From Apoderus coryli (taxonomy: Eukaryota; Arthropoda; Insecta; Coleoptera; Attelabidae): 64,000 nt of DNA. Made by a program: the position numbers and the translations under genes. The stretch is taken from NCBI GenBank assembly GCA_911728435.2, contig OU452198.1, positions 5,208,001 to 5,272,000 of the forward strand. The letters run 5' to 3'. Positions 49,241 through 60,018 of the stretch are shown here, piece after piece. The notes under the pieces were generated by a model. That model was not told where the DNA came from and searched no databases. It saw only the letters and a list, made by a program, of their open reading frames with translations. Positions within the stretch are counted from its first letter, which is position 1, and every line of letters begins with the position of its first letter.

Positions 49241-52200
49241 TTAAACTGAATTATCCTCATTTTTTCTACTAACATTATTATTAATATGTCTGTTATCATT
49301 AGTAATATCACTTTTATTATCACAATTTTCATTTTTATTAGAATGTCCAATATAAATCGTCCTATAATTGAAATAATCCGTAATATCCGTCAATTTCAAT
49401 CCATATGTTTCCGGTAAGAATATGTACGTGTAAACAGCGCCACCTACACAAATTACAGCAAAAAACCATTGTAGATTTGAGGCCCCACCTAGTAGCTCGT
49501 TTAGGGTGAAGTAACTTTGAAGGGCCGCAAACATTAAGGTGCAACAGCAACTATATGTTATGCTGTAGCCGATACCTCGAATTTCCAATGGGAACAGTTC
49601 GGCCATCAACATATTTGGTATAGGTAGCAGTCCTATTGTTGAGCAGATAACGTAGATTAGAAGAGCAGCTACTGGAACCCATTTCGTGGAGGTAGTACCT
49701 GAGAAAATGTAAAAATGATTGTCGAATTAAATAAATGATGCTATGGGGATATGGAAAACATCAATTTTTGAATATACGATCAGATGTTGCATTGAATTGG
49801 TTGTGATATACCTACGTTACTTATGTTGCTTGCACGTCAATTGGTTCCCGGTGGAAAAAAAACATTTTCAGGAACTACACGACACGAATGTGGATAATTC
49901 AACACTCGATCGGTTGCCACATAGACCAACCCAACAAGCAGTTGATAAAGCCGTAAAAACGCCAAGTAGCTGGCTCTGATGCTATATCTCCTGAGGACCA
50001 GTGATATTGCAACAATTCTCTTCGATAATCATAACATTGACGTTGGAGTTGCGAGTGTATAATGCTATTGTAGTTCCTACCCTTACGTATAGCTGTCAGT
50101 CTTGGACCACTTATCGGAGGCATTTGAAAACCCTTGGGAAGTACCATCAACGATGTCTTAGAAGAATTGCCACGTAATCCGCATGCCAACGGAACTACTT
50201 CCAAAGAGAATTCTTTATTCACAGCTTAAGGTCGGCCCACGAAATCAGGGAGGGCAGCCAAAGAGGTACAAGGCTGTTCTTAAGACCAACAAGCTTAGAT
50301 GTGAAGAACAACGACCGACCGAGATGGAGGCGTGCCATTGAGGAACAGCGTCGATGACATGAGAATGCGAAGAAACAGCATCGACTTGGAGTAGTTGATA
50401 CTCGTTAGCGAGTGAATGCTGATAATGATGATGATATTATGTTGCAAATGTACCAATGGGTATGTTCGACACCTAGGATGGGGGTACCATAGAAATAATG
50501 GTTATTTTACTACAGTATGGATCGCCGAGTAGCATCTAATGTTATTATCGAGGTACATGGACAGGTACAACAAACGAACGCCCTTTACACGATGACGTAT
50601 ACCTATAGACATAGATGAATACCGGATTTGTGACAGTGTATGGAGAAGACTAGGAGAATATTGCGTATCCCCAAGACTTCCTTCTTTTTGGAGCATTTGG
50701 AGCAGCCAGTATCCAATTACATTGGAAAATGTTGCGGACCAAGTCATTTAACTTCACGTGTTGATGACAATTTCTCTGTGATAAATGTGAGGCTTCATGT
50801 CCCAAGAATTGTGCATGATTAACTAGCCAAAAATTGACATTTTGCGATTAGATGGAGTAAATGTAGAATATGTAAGGAACGCTTGTCCTTTTTCCAGCAG
50901 TCACTACAGTAAGGGACATGAATGTTTGCATATGTTTCGTTTCGTTTTACCTTTACTGATGGCTCGAAGACAAACTACAGGTGCCGGAGTTTATCGAAGC
51001 AGACCCAAGACAAAAATTATACAATGTCTGGATTCTGACGCTACTGTAGTCACGGCAGAAGTTCTGGCCATTGATTTGTTTGCTCAGGAGGTCGAGCAGG
51101 CGAACTGTGCGTGAAAGTCAATAAAAATCTTCTCTGATAGCCAAGCGGCCATAAAGGCCTTAAGCTCATCAAGAACTACTACAAGACTAGTGTGCATTTG
51201 TCAAAACAGACTCTCTAATATCGGGAGACGCGATAATCTGACTCTGGTCTCAAGGACAATGAAATGGTCGACTATGTGGCCAGAAAAGGTGCTGAAGGAG
51301 AATTTATCGTACCAGAACTCGCAACTGGCATGTCGTTTAGCACTGCCAAATACATAGTTAATACCTGGATGACAACAAAAGTTTAGAACTTTTGGAAAAA
51401 TTATCCAGGTTTGGTACATTCGAAGGAGTTTGAATAATCAACTCACCAGGTGGGGTCTCTTGGAAAATTCCGAGTGTCGATTGTGCCTGGAAGATGATGA
51501 AACGGCGGAACATGTACTGTGTTCTTGCTCAGCGGTAGCTAGAACTAGATTCGCAATATTTGGTGAAGTAACCCTTCTACCAGTGAGTCTAAACGAAAGC
51601 AAAATAGACCCTCAGTGGTCGCAGTGGAGGGTCCGGTGCAGACCCACTCATTTTGAACCTACCTTTACCTTTTAAATGATTGATATGTCCGAGTTTTTTA
51701 GTGGTTTGGGCGTTACCGAAATACTCGAGAATACGTTGAAGATGATTACCGCCTAGATGTTCCTGATCGGTTGGTATTTACTTAAAAACATGCCTTGTAT
51801 TATTTTGGCAATTATTATTACCTTCTTTGATAAATTTCGTCCATAATCCCGCAATTAACATACAACTTGCCATTCCAAACGTGCTAATAAGTATCAATAA
51901 CCTTCGCCTATATTTCTTTAAAATGTAAATGCCTATTATTGACATTACTAGTCGTACCAAGCCTATCATTACAGATGCAAGGTATGCATTAATACTGCTG
52001 CCGGCTTCCTGAAAGAAAAAATGAGGAAACAATAACGATTAACAATTCCCAAGGTGATTTGTTGCAATTGAATTAATCAATGTATCATCTTTGCAAATTG
52101 TTCTACTTACCTCTATAAATGATATGGAATAAAACATGGTGATGTAACTTCCAGAAAAATGTTGAAAAAAGAACAATCCCGACAAAATCAACAGTGGTTT

Positions 52201-55200
52201 ATATCCAGTGGGTTTCATAAATTCCCTTACAATACTCATTGCTCCTTTCTTAACCTCCCGTTGGTTATCTTCCTTCCTACTTTTCTGTTCTTGTTGCAAT
52301 AATCTTAACTGGACTTCCGCGAAGCTCAGTGACTGCAAAAACAACTTCAAGTTAACCAAAGGGGCATTTACAAAGAAGTTTACGATGGAAACCAGAGTTG
52401 AGATTTATAGGTAGAATGTGGTTCAACTCAAATCTTAAATTAATGATTACTTGCCTTATTTCCTGGCGTGGGTTGATATTTGTGGATCCATTCCAGCGAT
52501 TTCCGTGCAGCTTCATGTCGTCCTTTTAGAATTAACCAGGAGGGACTTTCATGTAGAAATAAACATACCATACTTGGAACGATAACGAAGATATTACAAA
52601 TCCAGGCTAAGGTACGCCAGTCAAGTATCCAACCACCCGCATAGGTCAGTACCATGCCTGAAATATACATAACTGAATCAAATTTGCTTCACTTATAGTC
52701 TAAATATTAGAAGTATGATTTAGATTTTTTTTTTCTAATTTGCTGCAAAATGTAATAAGGATCTTAATTTATACCACATATCTAATCTAAAATATCTTAC
52801 CTAAGGCCACATAAGCTGGAGCAATAGCCATTAATGACATGCGTAGTCTGGAACTGGCTATTTCCGTTATATAGACGATTCCCGGACTTGTACCCCATGC
52901 TATGGACAAATGGATAAAACAATCTAATTACAATATAAAATAACGAGGTTTGTTTAAGTTCGGTATTTTTATATTTTCTCTGACTAAAATCGTAGAATGG
53001 AATAAAATCCCGACAAGGTATAATATAAGACATCCTCGGACATGCTCGTAAGCTCTCCGCACATCCATGGAAATCCTTAGATATCTTGATGTAATATTTT
53101 TAACAAGAAACAGACGCCAATGTTATTACTATTCGGGATAATATATCATGCAATTCTTTATATAAAAAAACAAGACCCTCGTATCTCGCTATGACGTCAG
53201 AACCCGTATGCCCTTTTGGCATTTGCGTTTCCGACCACCTCTAGTATCTAGATAACTTTTTGAACGCCCCTCGTATATCGCTATGGCGTTAGAACCCGTA
53301 TGCCCTTTTTGCATTTGCGTTGCGACCACCCCTAGTATCTAGCTTAACTGTTTGAACGCTCCTCGTATATTGCTATGGCGTCACGTCTCCAGATGATACA
53401 CTCTGTGTTTTTAACCTGGAGAACTACACATTTTTTGTACTTCATTAAAACAAGCTTCCATTTCGGTCAAATTATATAAATAATCCGACCTAGAAAATAC
53501 ATCACGATTAGGTACTTGTAAATGTAGAGAATTCCGAAAGCGTGTTGCTTGATAATAGCCCAAGGCCGAGGGCTATTATCCTTGAGCAACTCGCTTGAAG
53601 GATTCTCTATGAGAAAATTTCGAGTATTTATCAAGGCCTGAGGAGTATTCGATAAGATAATGTTTTACCACAGTATAATAAATAATACAGTATTCTGTCT
53701 TTCACCATTTCACGTTTGCAAGCCGTCCTGCGCATATCGTCGCGCATGCCGCCATTATGGGTTACAACGTCAAAATAATCGCATTGACGTAGATAGATAC
53801 AGTTCACTACTGTATTCAATATATAGTTCATTGTCGGCGTGTACGAGATAAATAAATATTGTGTTTAAATCTAAATCTGTGTTTTGTGTTTTTGGTATAA
53901 TGTTCATGAGAATTAAAAGGATATTATTTTTATTAACGTGTCTTGGGATTCATACAATGAATAATCACGGAGGACATGTGTGTGTTGCAAAATGTTGTCC
54001 CAATAAGCGGTACACTTGCTCTAAACATTTTTTTGGCTTCCCCAAAGATCCTGTTAGGTGAGTAATAAGTAAAAATTAAGATAAATACTAGATAATTTTA
54101 CGTTTATAACAACTATTTGTATAACCGTAAAATTTATATTACGAAATGACAGTATCTAATATGTTTTTAAACTAAATACAAGTGAAACATAAACACAAGT
54201 TGTTGCGTGGCTAGTTGTTATTTTATTGACAATATCATTATAAAGTTTCAAGAAGTTTTTGCCAAAATTTGCCTTTAAAGTTGCTGTTGTTGTAATTTGT
54301 GAATTAAACTACCCGTTTAACTCACTACAACGATATTCATAATAAACCACGAAAATTGAAATAAACGCGATTTATTAATAAAGAAAAATAACAAACTAAA
54401 TACAAAACTGAAACGATTTTAACTGACCAATATAATATAGAAATTGAAAACTAATCAAAAATCTGACAATCTTAATTCTCTTTTGACAATAACAACTTTT
54501 TCCAATAGTTATTATTATTGTGATTAAAAATCACCCAATCATGTCAACATTTAACTGATAACACCACTCAAGGTTGTTTTCAATCACTATGACAGCACAA
54601 ATATTTCTGAAATTGACAGCGATATTATTATATACTTAAATATTTTTACAAAAATAAAAATACAGTACTGTGGTTAGAAACCAAAAACTATAATTATTCT
54701 TAGTCAGGACCTGTTTTGTAACCCAAAATGGCGGCATCTTACGTCACACTTTTTTTGAAAGTGCGAACGTGGAGACGGAATGCTGTACTTATTAATGCTG
54801 TGGTTTTACTTTGTAGATATCAAAAATTTTATTGTCAATCTGACGTTTAATAATTTTCAATACAAAATGTATTAGTTTTAATCAAACAAATATTATTCAT
54901 TAAAAAAAATATTATTCATTTTTATTTAAAACTACAGTTGTGAAAAGTTCAATTGGTAAATGTTAAATTGGAAAAAGAGTTTGCTGAAGTTGACGGATTG
55001 TTAATTTCCACTGTTGAAGAAATTCATCGCATGGTGTTGATTATTTCACCATGGCGTTCTTGGTTAATATTCAAGTACGGTTTAATTGAATTAGAGCTGC
55101 TATGTCCCGTTATTTTTATTAATTGCTGTTCAGGAATTCCTGTATTTGCCAAATGGCTAACTGCAGTTGATCTGTTCGAATCGAAAGGCGGCAGAATTTT

Positions 55201-58200
55201 ATGAGGAGGGTATACAAAAACTGGTGCCACATTATGACAAGTGCCTCAATATTCACGGAAATTATGTTGAAAAGTAGATTAAGGTACAGGCTTTCAAGTA
55301 AAAATAAAATAATTGCGATATCTTTGCACGTCTTTTTTTAATTCCAAAACGGTACTTACTTAAAAAACATGCCTCGTATATTTAGTAAAAAATTATCACG
55401 GTAAGCACTAACAGCTAAATTGTAAATAATAATAAAACAAAAGTTAGGTTATGTCGCAATATGTAAACAGAGGCTGACGTACGCATGCGTCATATGCTAA
55501 ATTTGGACATTTTACATGAAAAAATCTTGAGACATCCTCGCACTTCCTGGGACATCCTAAAACTTAAATTATTGTATTGTATTATGTTTATCATTTGCAA
55601 TAAACTAACCTAACAAAGTAGGTAACTACTTTATTCAAAAATTAGAGATAAATACATAAGTTGCCAGAGCTGGGATTCGAACCCAGGACCTTCCGCATGC
55701 TCTACCAATGACGACACTTTTTGGATCGGGAAAGTAAAATTGTTCGAAATAGAATGGAACTTTAGCTGAAAAAACTAAATTTTCCGTTAGGTACGCATTT
55801 TTCTCAATTCCCTAATCGCACGAATGACATGACATCTTGGAAACGCGGGTCCATCGGGAAGATTCATTTGTTTATAGACACGTAAGATGCTATTTTCAGT
55901 AAAAACAATAATCTCAATTTATAGCTTTATTTATGAATTGCTTGTTATATAAAGTAACAAGACTAGATGCGCATCTAGTATTCACACTAGATGGCGCCAA
56001 AACATCTTGTAAGTAAATTTTACAACATTTGAAGCTATTTGGGAGTGGTGGGACTTTCCGCCCCTGCAAGAGTCACCACCGAGTATTATAGCGAAAAGTA
56101 GAGAGATAAATAAAGGTTCTGGAAAACAAAGATCTGCACAATTGCTCATGGATATTAAAGTTTTTGAACAAATTGTCAATGATTGTATTTCGTATTTTAG
56201 AGAACATCAGTTTGATTTCAAAAACAATTTAAAGGCTCTGTCTTGCTGAATTTAAGTACAATTTTCTATGTTGTTGAAATGATTCAAATCAAATATCAGC
56301 CCTTACAGTCTCTTAGAGAGATGTCATGTCGTTGTCAGAATGTATTAACAGACATATTTATAGAGTCAAAGCCTTATACTTCCACGAAATTTCATGGAAT
56401 CGGATTCATATTGCCACTGATTGAATTTTCCAGAAGCAGCTGATGAAGACCCCCTTAGACATTACCTGAAGATATTCCAACTAATAGCCTTCCGATAATT
56501 ATCATTGGAACATTACTCGCGGCTGCGATTAAACACCACCCAATAACTCCAGGAACTCCAGCAAGTTTTATTGAGTTTAATCGTCCAAAATAGTCCATTA
56601 AAAACCCACAAATAAGAGAAGCTGGTGGAGCTACCACAATAAGAACACTGGCTGAAACAAGTTTCCATTCATCAATGTTAATATGTCAGTTATTTTGTTT
56701 TATTACCATACCAATCCAAGAATTTTGACTAGTAGTTGCGTGAAATTCACTTTCAGGTTGTTGTAATTGCTTAATTAGTACAGCTGAATACGCTAAAGAG
56801 ATTCCATTGCCAATGTGAAATGATGCAGCTAGCAGTGAAGCTAAGATCTAAAATTTAGAATAAATGGAAATATTTTAGGATGAGCTTTAAAGTCCTACTT
56901 TAACTAATAACATTGTGTTTACTATAATATAGTGTGTCAGCGCTTGCGGTTAGTACCTGTCAACTAACAACAGATAGCGTTATCATATACCAGAAATTTC
57001 TTAATAAACGACTGAAGTTGATAACGCGGTCTGTTGTTAGATGATGGTCCTAACCAAGCGCTGACCCATTCATTATATTATAATAAACACAATGCTAATA
57101 GCGAATTTTGGAGAACAAATTGATTAGTTCGTTTTATGTCCTGCAAACAGGGATGTTGCTCTTTGGTGTTCGCCATTTTCACTGAGTTGAGGTGGTGAAT
57201 AATCTCAGTTATCGATGATTTTTAGTAAGGAAGGATTTTTTATAACTCTTCTTCATGAACGTTTCGACTATATTTTAAGTTTTTGTGCTCTTCATCAAGA
57301 GGTTAGTTTTTCTGGGCCAAAAACTAAAGACGTCTATAAATATGACGGCCAACTCCACTAAGAAAGTTCAAAGATGTCACCTGTCAGACTTTAAGTCATG
57401 ATCCTAATGATGAGTCAACAAGCAGTAGACCGACCAGGAGCTCCTGGTCTATTCGAACGAGAATGGACTAGCAAAAAAATATTTGGCAATGGCCAGAAGT
57501 TCCCTTTGATTTATTGTAGCAATTCTTACGAAAATATTTGTCTATTTTACCCATAGAAATCTTATATTATATATGTACTCTAGAATGCTAATTAAATTCA
57601 GCCGAATACCAAAAAGTGTAACGGGTATGCAGAGTTTTCACGATCTACGCATGCTCCTCAATATCTTATTTTCAGTACAGAGCTGTCATATTTAAAACTA
57701 TTTTGTCTTTCGCCTTACAGAATTTATGCGACATATCTGTTTTATAAATAAATCCATATGTTGCGTCATACGAAACTGCTTGACAAAATGAAATAATTAA
57801 ATGTTAGCGGTAAAATTGCATACTGTTTAGTTTTCAGCAATATGAACGAAACATTTTTTTCCAAATCTTATTAAATTTAGGAGATTGCGCAACAGCGTCT
57901 GTTTTCGCAAATGACGTTTCTTGCAGTGGGAAAATCTGTCAGAGTCGGCTTCACAACAATTCAGATAGGTTTTATAATTGAGTTATGGTTTTATTCGTGG
58001 TATATTTTAATTGTTAATAGATATACCTATTTGTGATTAAAATTGTTTTTAATATTTGTTATTTTGGTTTTAGTTCGTTTATTTAACAAACAATGAGGTG
58101 TATAGTGTTGTGGTGTAAAAATGAAGGTCTCATTCCTGGTATTAAATATTTTCAGTAAGTTATTGTTTCGGGTTTCTAACAGTCTCAGTTTGAGTCAATA

Positions 58201-59658
58201 TGATACCATTGACATGATACTCATTTTTAGCTTGACAAAAAAAAGACATGATGTTTGGATGCGGGCATTGGGATCCTAGTACAGAAAATTTATGTGATGG
58301 GAATGTCATATGCAGTAAGCATTTCGCTGCAGAAGATATCATTTGTAGAGAAGACACTGTTTACTGAAAAGCAGTCTGTCAAAAATGCATGATATGTATG
58401 TCAAGAATATATTTCCTACGTTGTGTAGGTATACAAAGTTCGTTTGAATTCTGTTGTTAAAATGGAATATACTTAATTATAGAATCCTCCATGAAATTGC
58501 TGAGAATACAAGTTCTACCAACCATGTTTTGTCACAAAATACTATTGCGAGTAGTACGGATGATATGGAAGTGGTTTACATGGACACGGAAAATATTTGT
58601 GAAATCACTGTTTCTTGGACCCCTTCTTTGAAGGCTGTAGAGAGGTAAGACGCCTAAGGTGGTTGTATAAACAAACAAATATTATATAATAATAAAATAA
58701 ATTATTAGAATGCTCATGTCCTTAAGATATTTTCCAGTATTAGAATTTTTACTTATTTCTCGTTTCTGCTTAGATTTATTATTATTAGGTTGTACCTGTT
58801 AGACAATAAAGTATTTAGATATTTAATGTAATTTTTTATTTCTTAAATTCCTTTATTCCATTTTTTTATTTGAATGTTACCAAATGGTAAAATTTAATTT
58901 TAAATATACCTATAACATAACAGTAATATTACATTTAATCAAAGCCAGTCCTGTTGAAAAATAAGATATTGGTGATCATGCGCATTATGGACAGCTCTAC
59001 ACTTTTGGTTACATTTTTGTACTACGGGATTATCATTCTAGAGTATATATATAATATAAGATTTCTGTGATTTTACCACATCTGCCTCCGTCGACATAGT
59101 TACATCACAGGACAAAGAACAGAATTCCGAGCACACGTCGGCACTTTGAAATAAATAATTTCAAACTGTGAGATATGAGGCCGCCATCTTAGGATATAAT
59201 GGCGGCATGCGCGACGAGATGCGTATAACGCCTCGCAACTGGAGACTCGGAATGCTATACTTTTTATGCTGTGGTTACAATGCCAAATTTTCAAAATTCT
59301 CCTACGTCTAGTTTTTTATATACAGATCGATTTAGTTCCCAGTTTGACACCCTGTATATAATTAATAGATCTTCTCGTATGCATATTATGTATGTTTTTT
59401 TGAATCTAATATCTTCCAAAGACACATTTAATTTTATATGTAGGCAGCATAGGTATTATGAAATCAAAATTGTTGCAGATTATCATAAACATATATAATT
59501 CTATAATAATTATTACCTGTGGTAATAAGCTTTTTAACGTTTTACTTTCATAAATACTAAGCGATCGACAGTCTTGCACAAGTTGTTTAATATTTGCATC
59601 GTTTGATTGGCTGTATTTCTTTTCTATAATGTCATTTAGGTTGTTGTCGTTCGGTTTA
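49241..59658 (-). CDS. MFS sugar transporter, Tret1-like (eight exons, amino terminus unresolved)
   Basis: A plasma-membrane facilitated sugar carrier of the SLC2/trehalose-transporter type. Exons in order: 59517-59658, 56712-56847, 56466-56651, 52801-52899, 52455-52657, 52111-52332, 51822-52008, 49241-49698, all phase-compatible, giving about 544 codons. Family marks: GNGISLAYSAVL (first helix), DYFGRLNSIKLAG (DxxGR), GRLLVGISSG, WGTSPGIVYITEIAS (the GxxPxYxxEIA motif), HESPSWLILKGR (PESPRWL), QHFSGSYITMFYS in helix 7, KKYRRRLLILIS, PNMLMAELFPLEIRG and PETYGLKLTDI, the closing sugar-porter signature. About twelve membrane helices are expected. The tail is hydrophilic and Asn-rich. The intron after 52455 has a GC donor. 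Exon 59517-59658 starts in phase 2 without a Met, so at least one more 5' exon exists. The substrate is not decidable from sequence. Confidence 0.92.
49740..50029. other. Transporter intron, probably LINE-derived
   Basis: Short broken frames lead into the LINE fragment that follows; nothing specific is identified. Confidence 0.3.
50030..50450 (+). mobile_element. RTE-like LINE 3' end fragment
   Basis: The plus strand reads RVYNAIVVPTLTYSCQSWTT YRRHLKTLGKYHQRCLRRIA, the conserved region after the RT palm, with later stops. It then continues as RPRWRRAIEEQ and a (TGATGA)n-type tail at about 50421-50436, as in RTE-like elements. Located in the last intron of the transporter. Confidence 0.7.
50500..51690 (+). 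mobile_element. LINE fragment with RNase H and zinc-knuckle-like end
   Basis: Broken plus-strand frames include TTTACTGATGGCTCGAAG (FTDGSK, an RNase H catalytic motif) at about 50952, then KIFSDSQAAIKAL, and CRLCLEDDETAEHVLCSC at about 51478-51530. That Cys/His pattern follows RNase H in Jockey/R1-type ORF2. Many stops. It lies in the same transporter intron as the RTE-like piece. Confidence 0.75.
53176..53390 (+). repeat. Tandem repeat, about 91-bp unit, 2.3 copies
   Basis: CTCGTAT(C/A)TCGCTATG(A/G)CGT starts units at 53179, 53270 and 53362. Units share AACCCGTATGCCCTTTT, GCATTTGCGTT and CTAGTATCTAG. In the long transporter intron. Confidence 0.8.
53526..53608. repeat. Long hairpin with 8-base loop
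   Basis: AGAGAATTCCGAAAGCGTGT TGCTTGATAATAGCCC pairs with GGGCTATTATCCTTGAGCAA CTCGCTTGAAGGATTCTCT around the loop AAGGCCGA. The arms are about 36-39 bases with few mismatches. It lies about 60 bp outside the THAP-exon element copy B. Confidence 0.8.
53667..54804 (+). mobile_element. THAP-exon transposable element, copy B
   Basis: Terminal inverted repeats ACCACAGTATAATAAATAAT ACAGTATTCTGTCT (left) and GAGACGGAATGCTGTACTTA TTAATGCTGTGGT (right) bound the element. Subterminal AATGGCGGC/GCCGCCATTATGGG motifs occur at both ends. It keeps a 101-bp THAP exon with an intact donor, then non-coding DNA. It matches copy A (19600-20955) in inverse orientation. A P-like or other THAP-transposase parent is inferred; no catalytic region remains. 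Confidence 0.78.
53957..54057 (+). pseudogene. THAP-type first exon, copy B
   Basis: MNNHGGHVCVAKCCPNKRYT then CSKHFFGFPKDPVR, ended by a donor GTGAGT. Only four residues differ or less from copy A, which suggests the exon was conserved until recently. The downstream THAP residues and the transposase body are absent. Confidence 0.55.
54805..55661. other. Transporter intron, no feature recognised
   Basis: An 83-codon frame at 54953 shows no known domain. Nothing else is supported. Confidence 0.35.
55662..55718 (-). other. tRNA-derived remnant (SINE head or tRNA pseudogene)
   Basis: On the minus strand TTGGTAGAGCATG resembles a Pol III A box, and GGTTCGAATCC, flanked by CTGGG/CCCAG, is a perfect B box and T-arm. 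This is followed by CTCTGGCA. The D-arm to anticodon region is too short for a functional tRNA. The anticodon cannot be assigned. Confidence 0.6.
55719..56465. other. Transporter intron, no feature recognised
   Basis: Short frames only; no domain or repeat structure seen. Confidence 0.35.
56912..57093. mobile_element. 182-bp near-complete hairpin (MITE-like)
   Basis: ATTGTGTTTACTATAATATA, then GTCAGCGCTTGCGGTTAG and CTAACAACAGATAGCGTTAT, are inverted on the right side (ATAACGCGGTCTGTTGTTAG, CTAACCAAGCGCTGAC, TATATTATAATAAACACAAT). The arms reach about 75-80 bp around a short loop at about 56995-57010. It lies in a transporter intron. Confidence 0.8.
57094..58092. other. Transporter intron, no gene recognised
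   Basis: AT-rich, with phrases such as GAACGTTTCGACTATAT and CTTCATCAAGAGG that look transposon-derived. Unassigned. Confidence 0.3.
58093..58377 (+). pseudogene. Broken THAP-domain gene (two exons)
   Basis: The first exon MRCIVLWCKNEGLIPGIKYF ends at GTAAGT (58153-58158) with the THAP C-x4-C start. After an acceptor at about 58229, KKRHDVWMRALG follows and needs a one-base frameshift to continue as DPSTENLCDGNVICSKHFAA EDI, which holds the second zinc pair (CSKH). A stop follows at 58375. A frame at 58454-58648 (MLKWNIL…) could be a remnant of its linker. Separate from the THAP-exon elements: the sequence differs greatly. Its position in the transporter intron, opposite strand, suggests a decayed insertion. 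Confidence 0.6.
59155..59275 (+). mobile_element. Minimal deletion derivative of the THAP-exon element
   Basis: AATAATTTCAAACTGTGA…GGCCGCCATCTTAGG matches the 19.6-kb end of copy A. It joins directly to ATGGCGGCATGCGCGACGAG ATGCG…CTCGGAATGCTATAC…GCTGTGGTT, the opposite end. The join falls between facing GCCGCC/GGCGGC motifs. All internal sequence is lost. 121 bp, in a transporter intron. Confidence 0.65.
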
Positions 59659-60018
59659 CTGAAAATTAAAATAAATCAAAACAAAATTTTCAATTTATAT
59701 TACATCGTATAGTACGACGGAGTTAAGAATATACGCTTTTAAATGGGCTATCTATATAAAAGTGTATCATTCTTTACTGTGTCGTACTACATACAGAGTG
59801 TCCCCCCAAGGTAAGCCAGGTAGGGTATCTAAAGGTGTTTTGTTTTTGGGAAACTAAAAATTGTATTTTTAGATCTTTGTAGTAAATGGTATTAAAAATG
59901 CACATCACAATCTAAGAAGTTGAAGGTCATACAGTCAGCCAGAAAACTCATGGCGACCATCTTTTGGAGCTGAGACCAATTCGTGTTGATTGATTTTAAT
60001 GATAAAGTTGTTTCTATA

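Noticed and set aside
53631..53831. Similar 64-67-codon frames at 20788-20982 and here
   Set aside because: The similarity reflects shared terminal sequence of the THAP-exon element, on the strand opposite to its exon.
54953..55204. An 83-codon frame in a transporter intron
   Set aside because: No recognisable domain, no splice support, and it overlaps an opposite-strand frame of equal quality.
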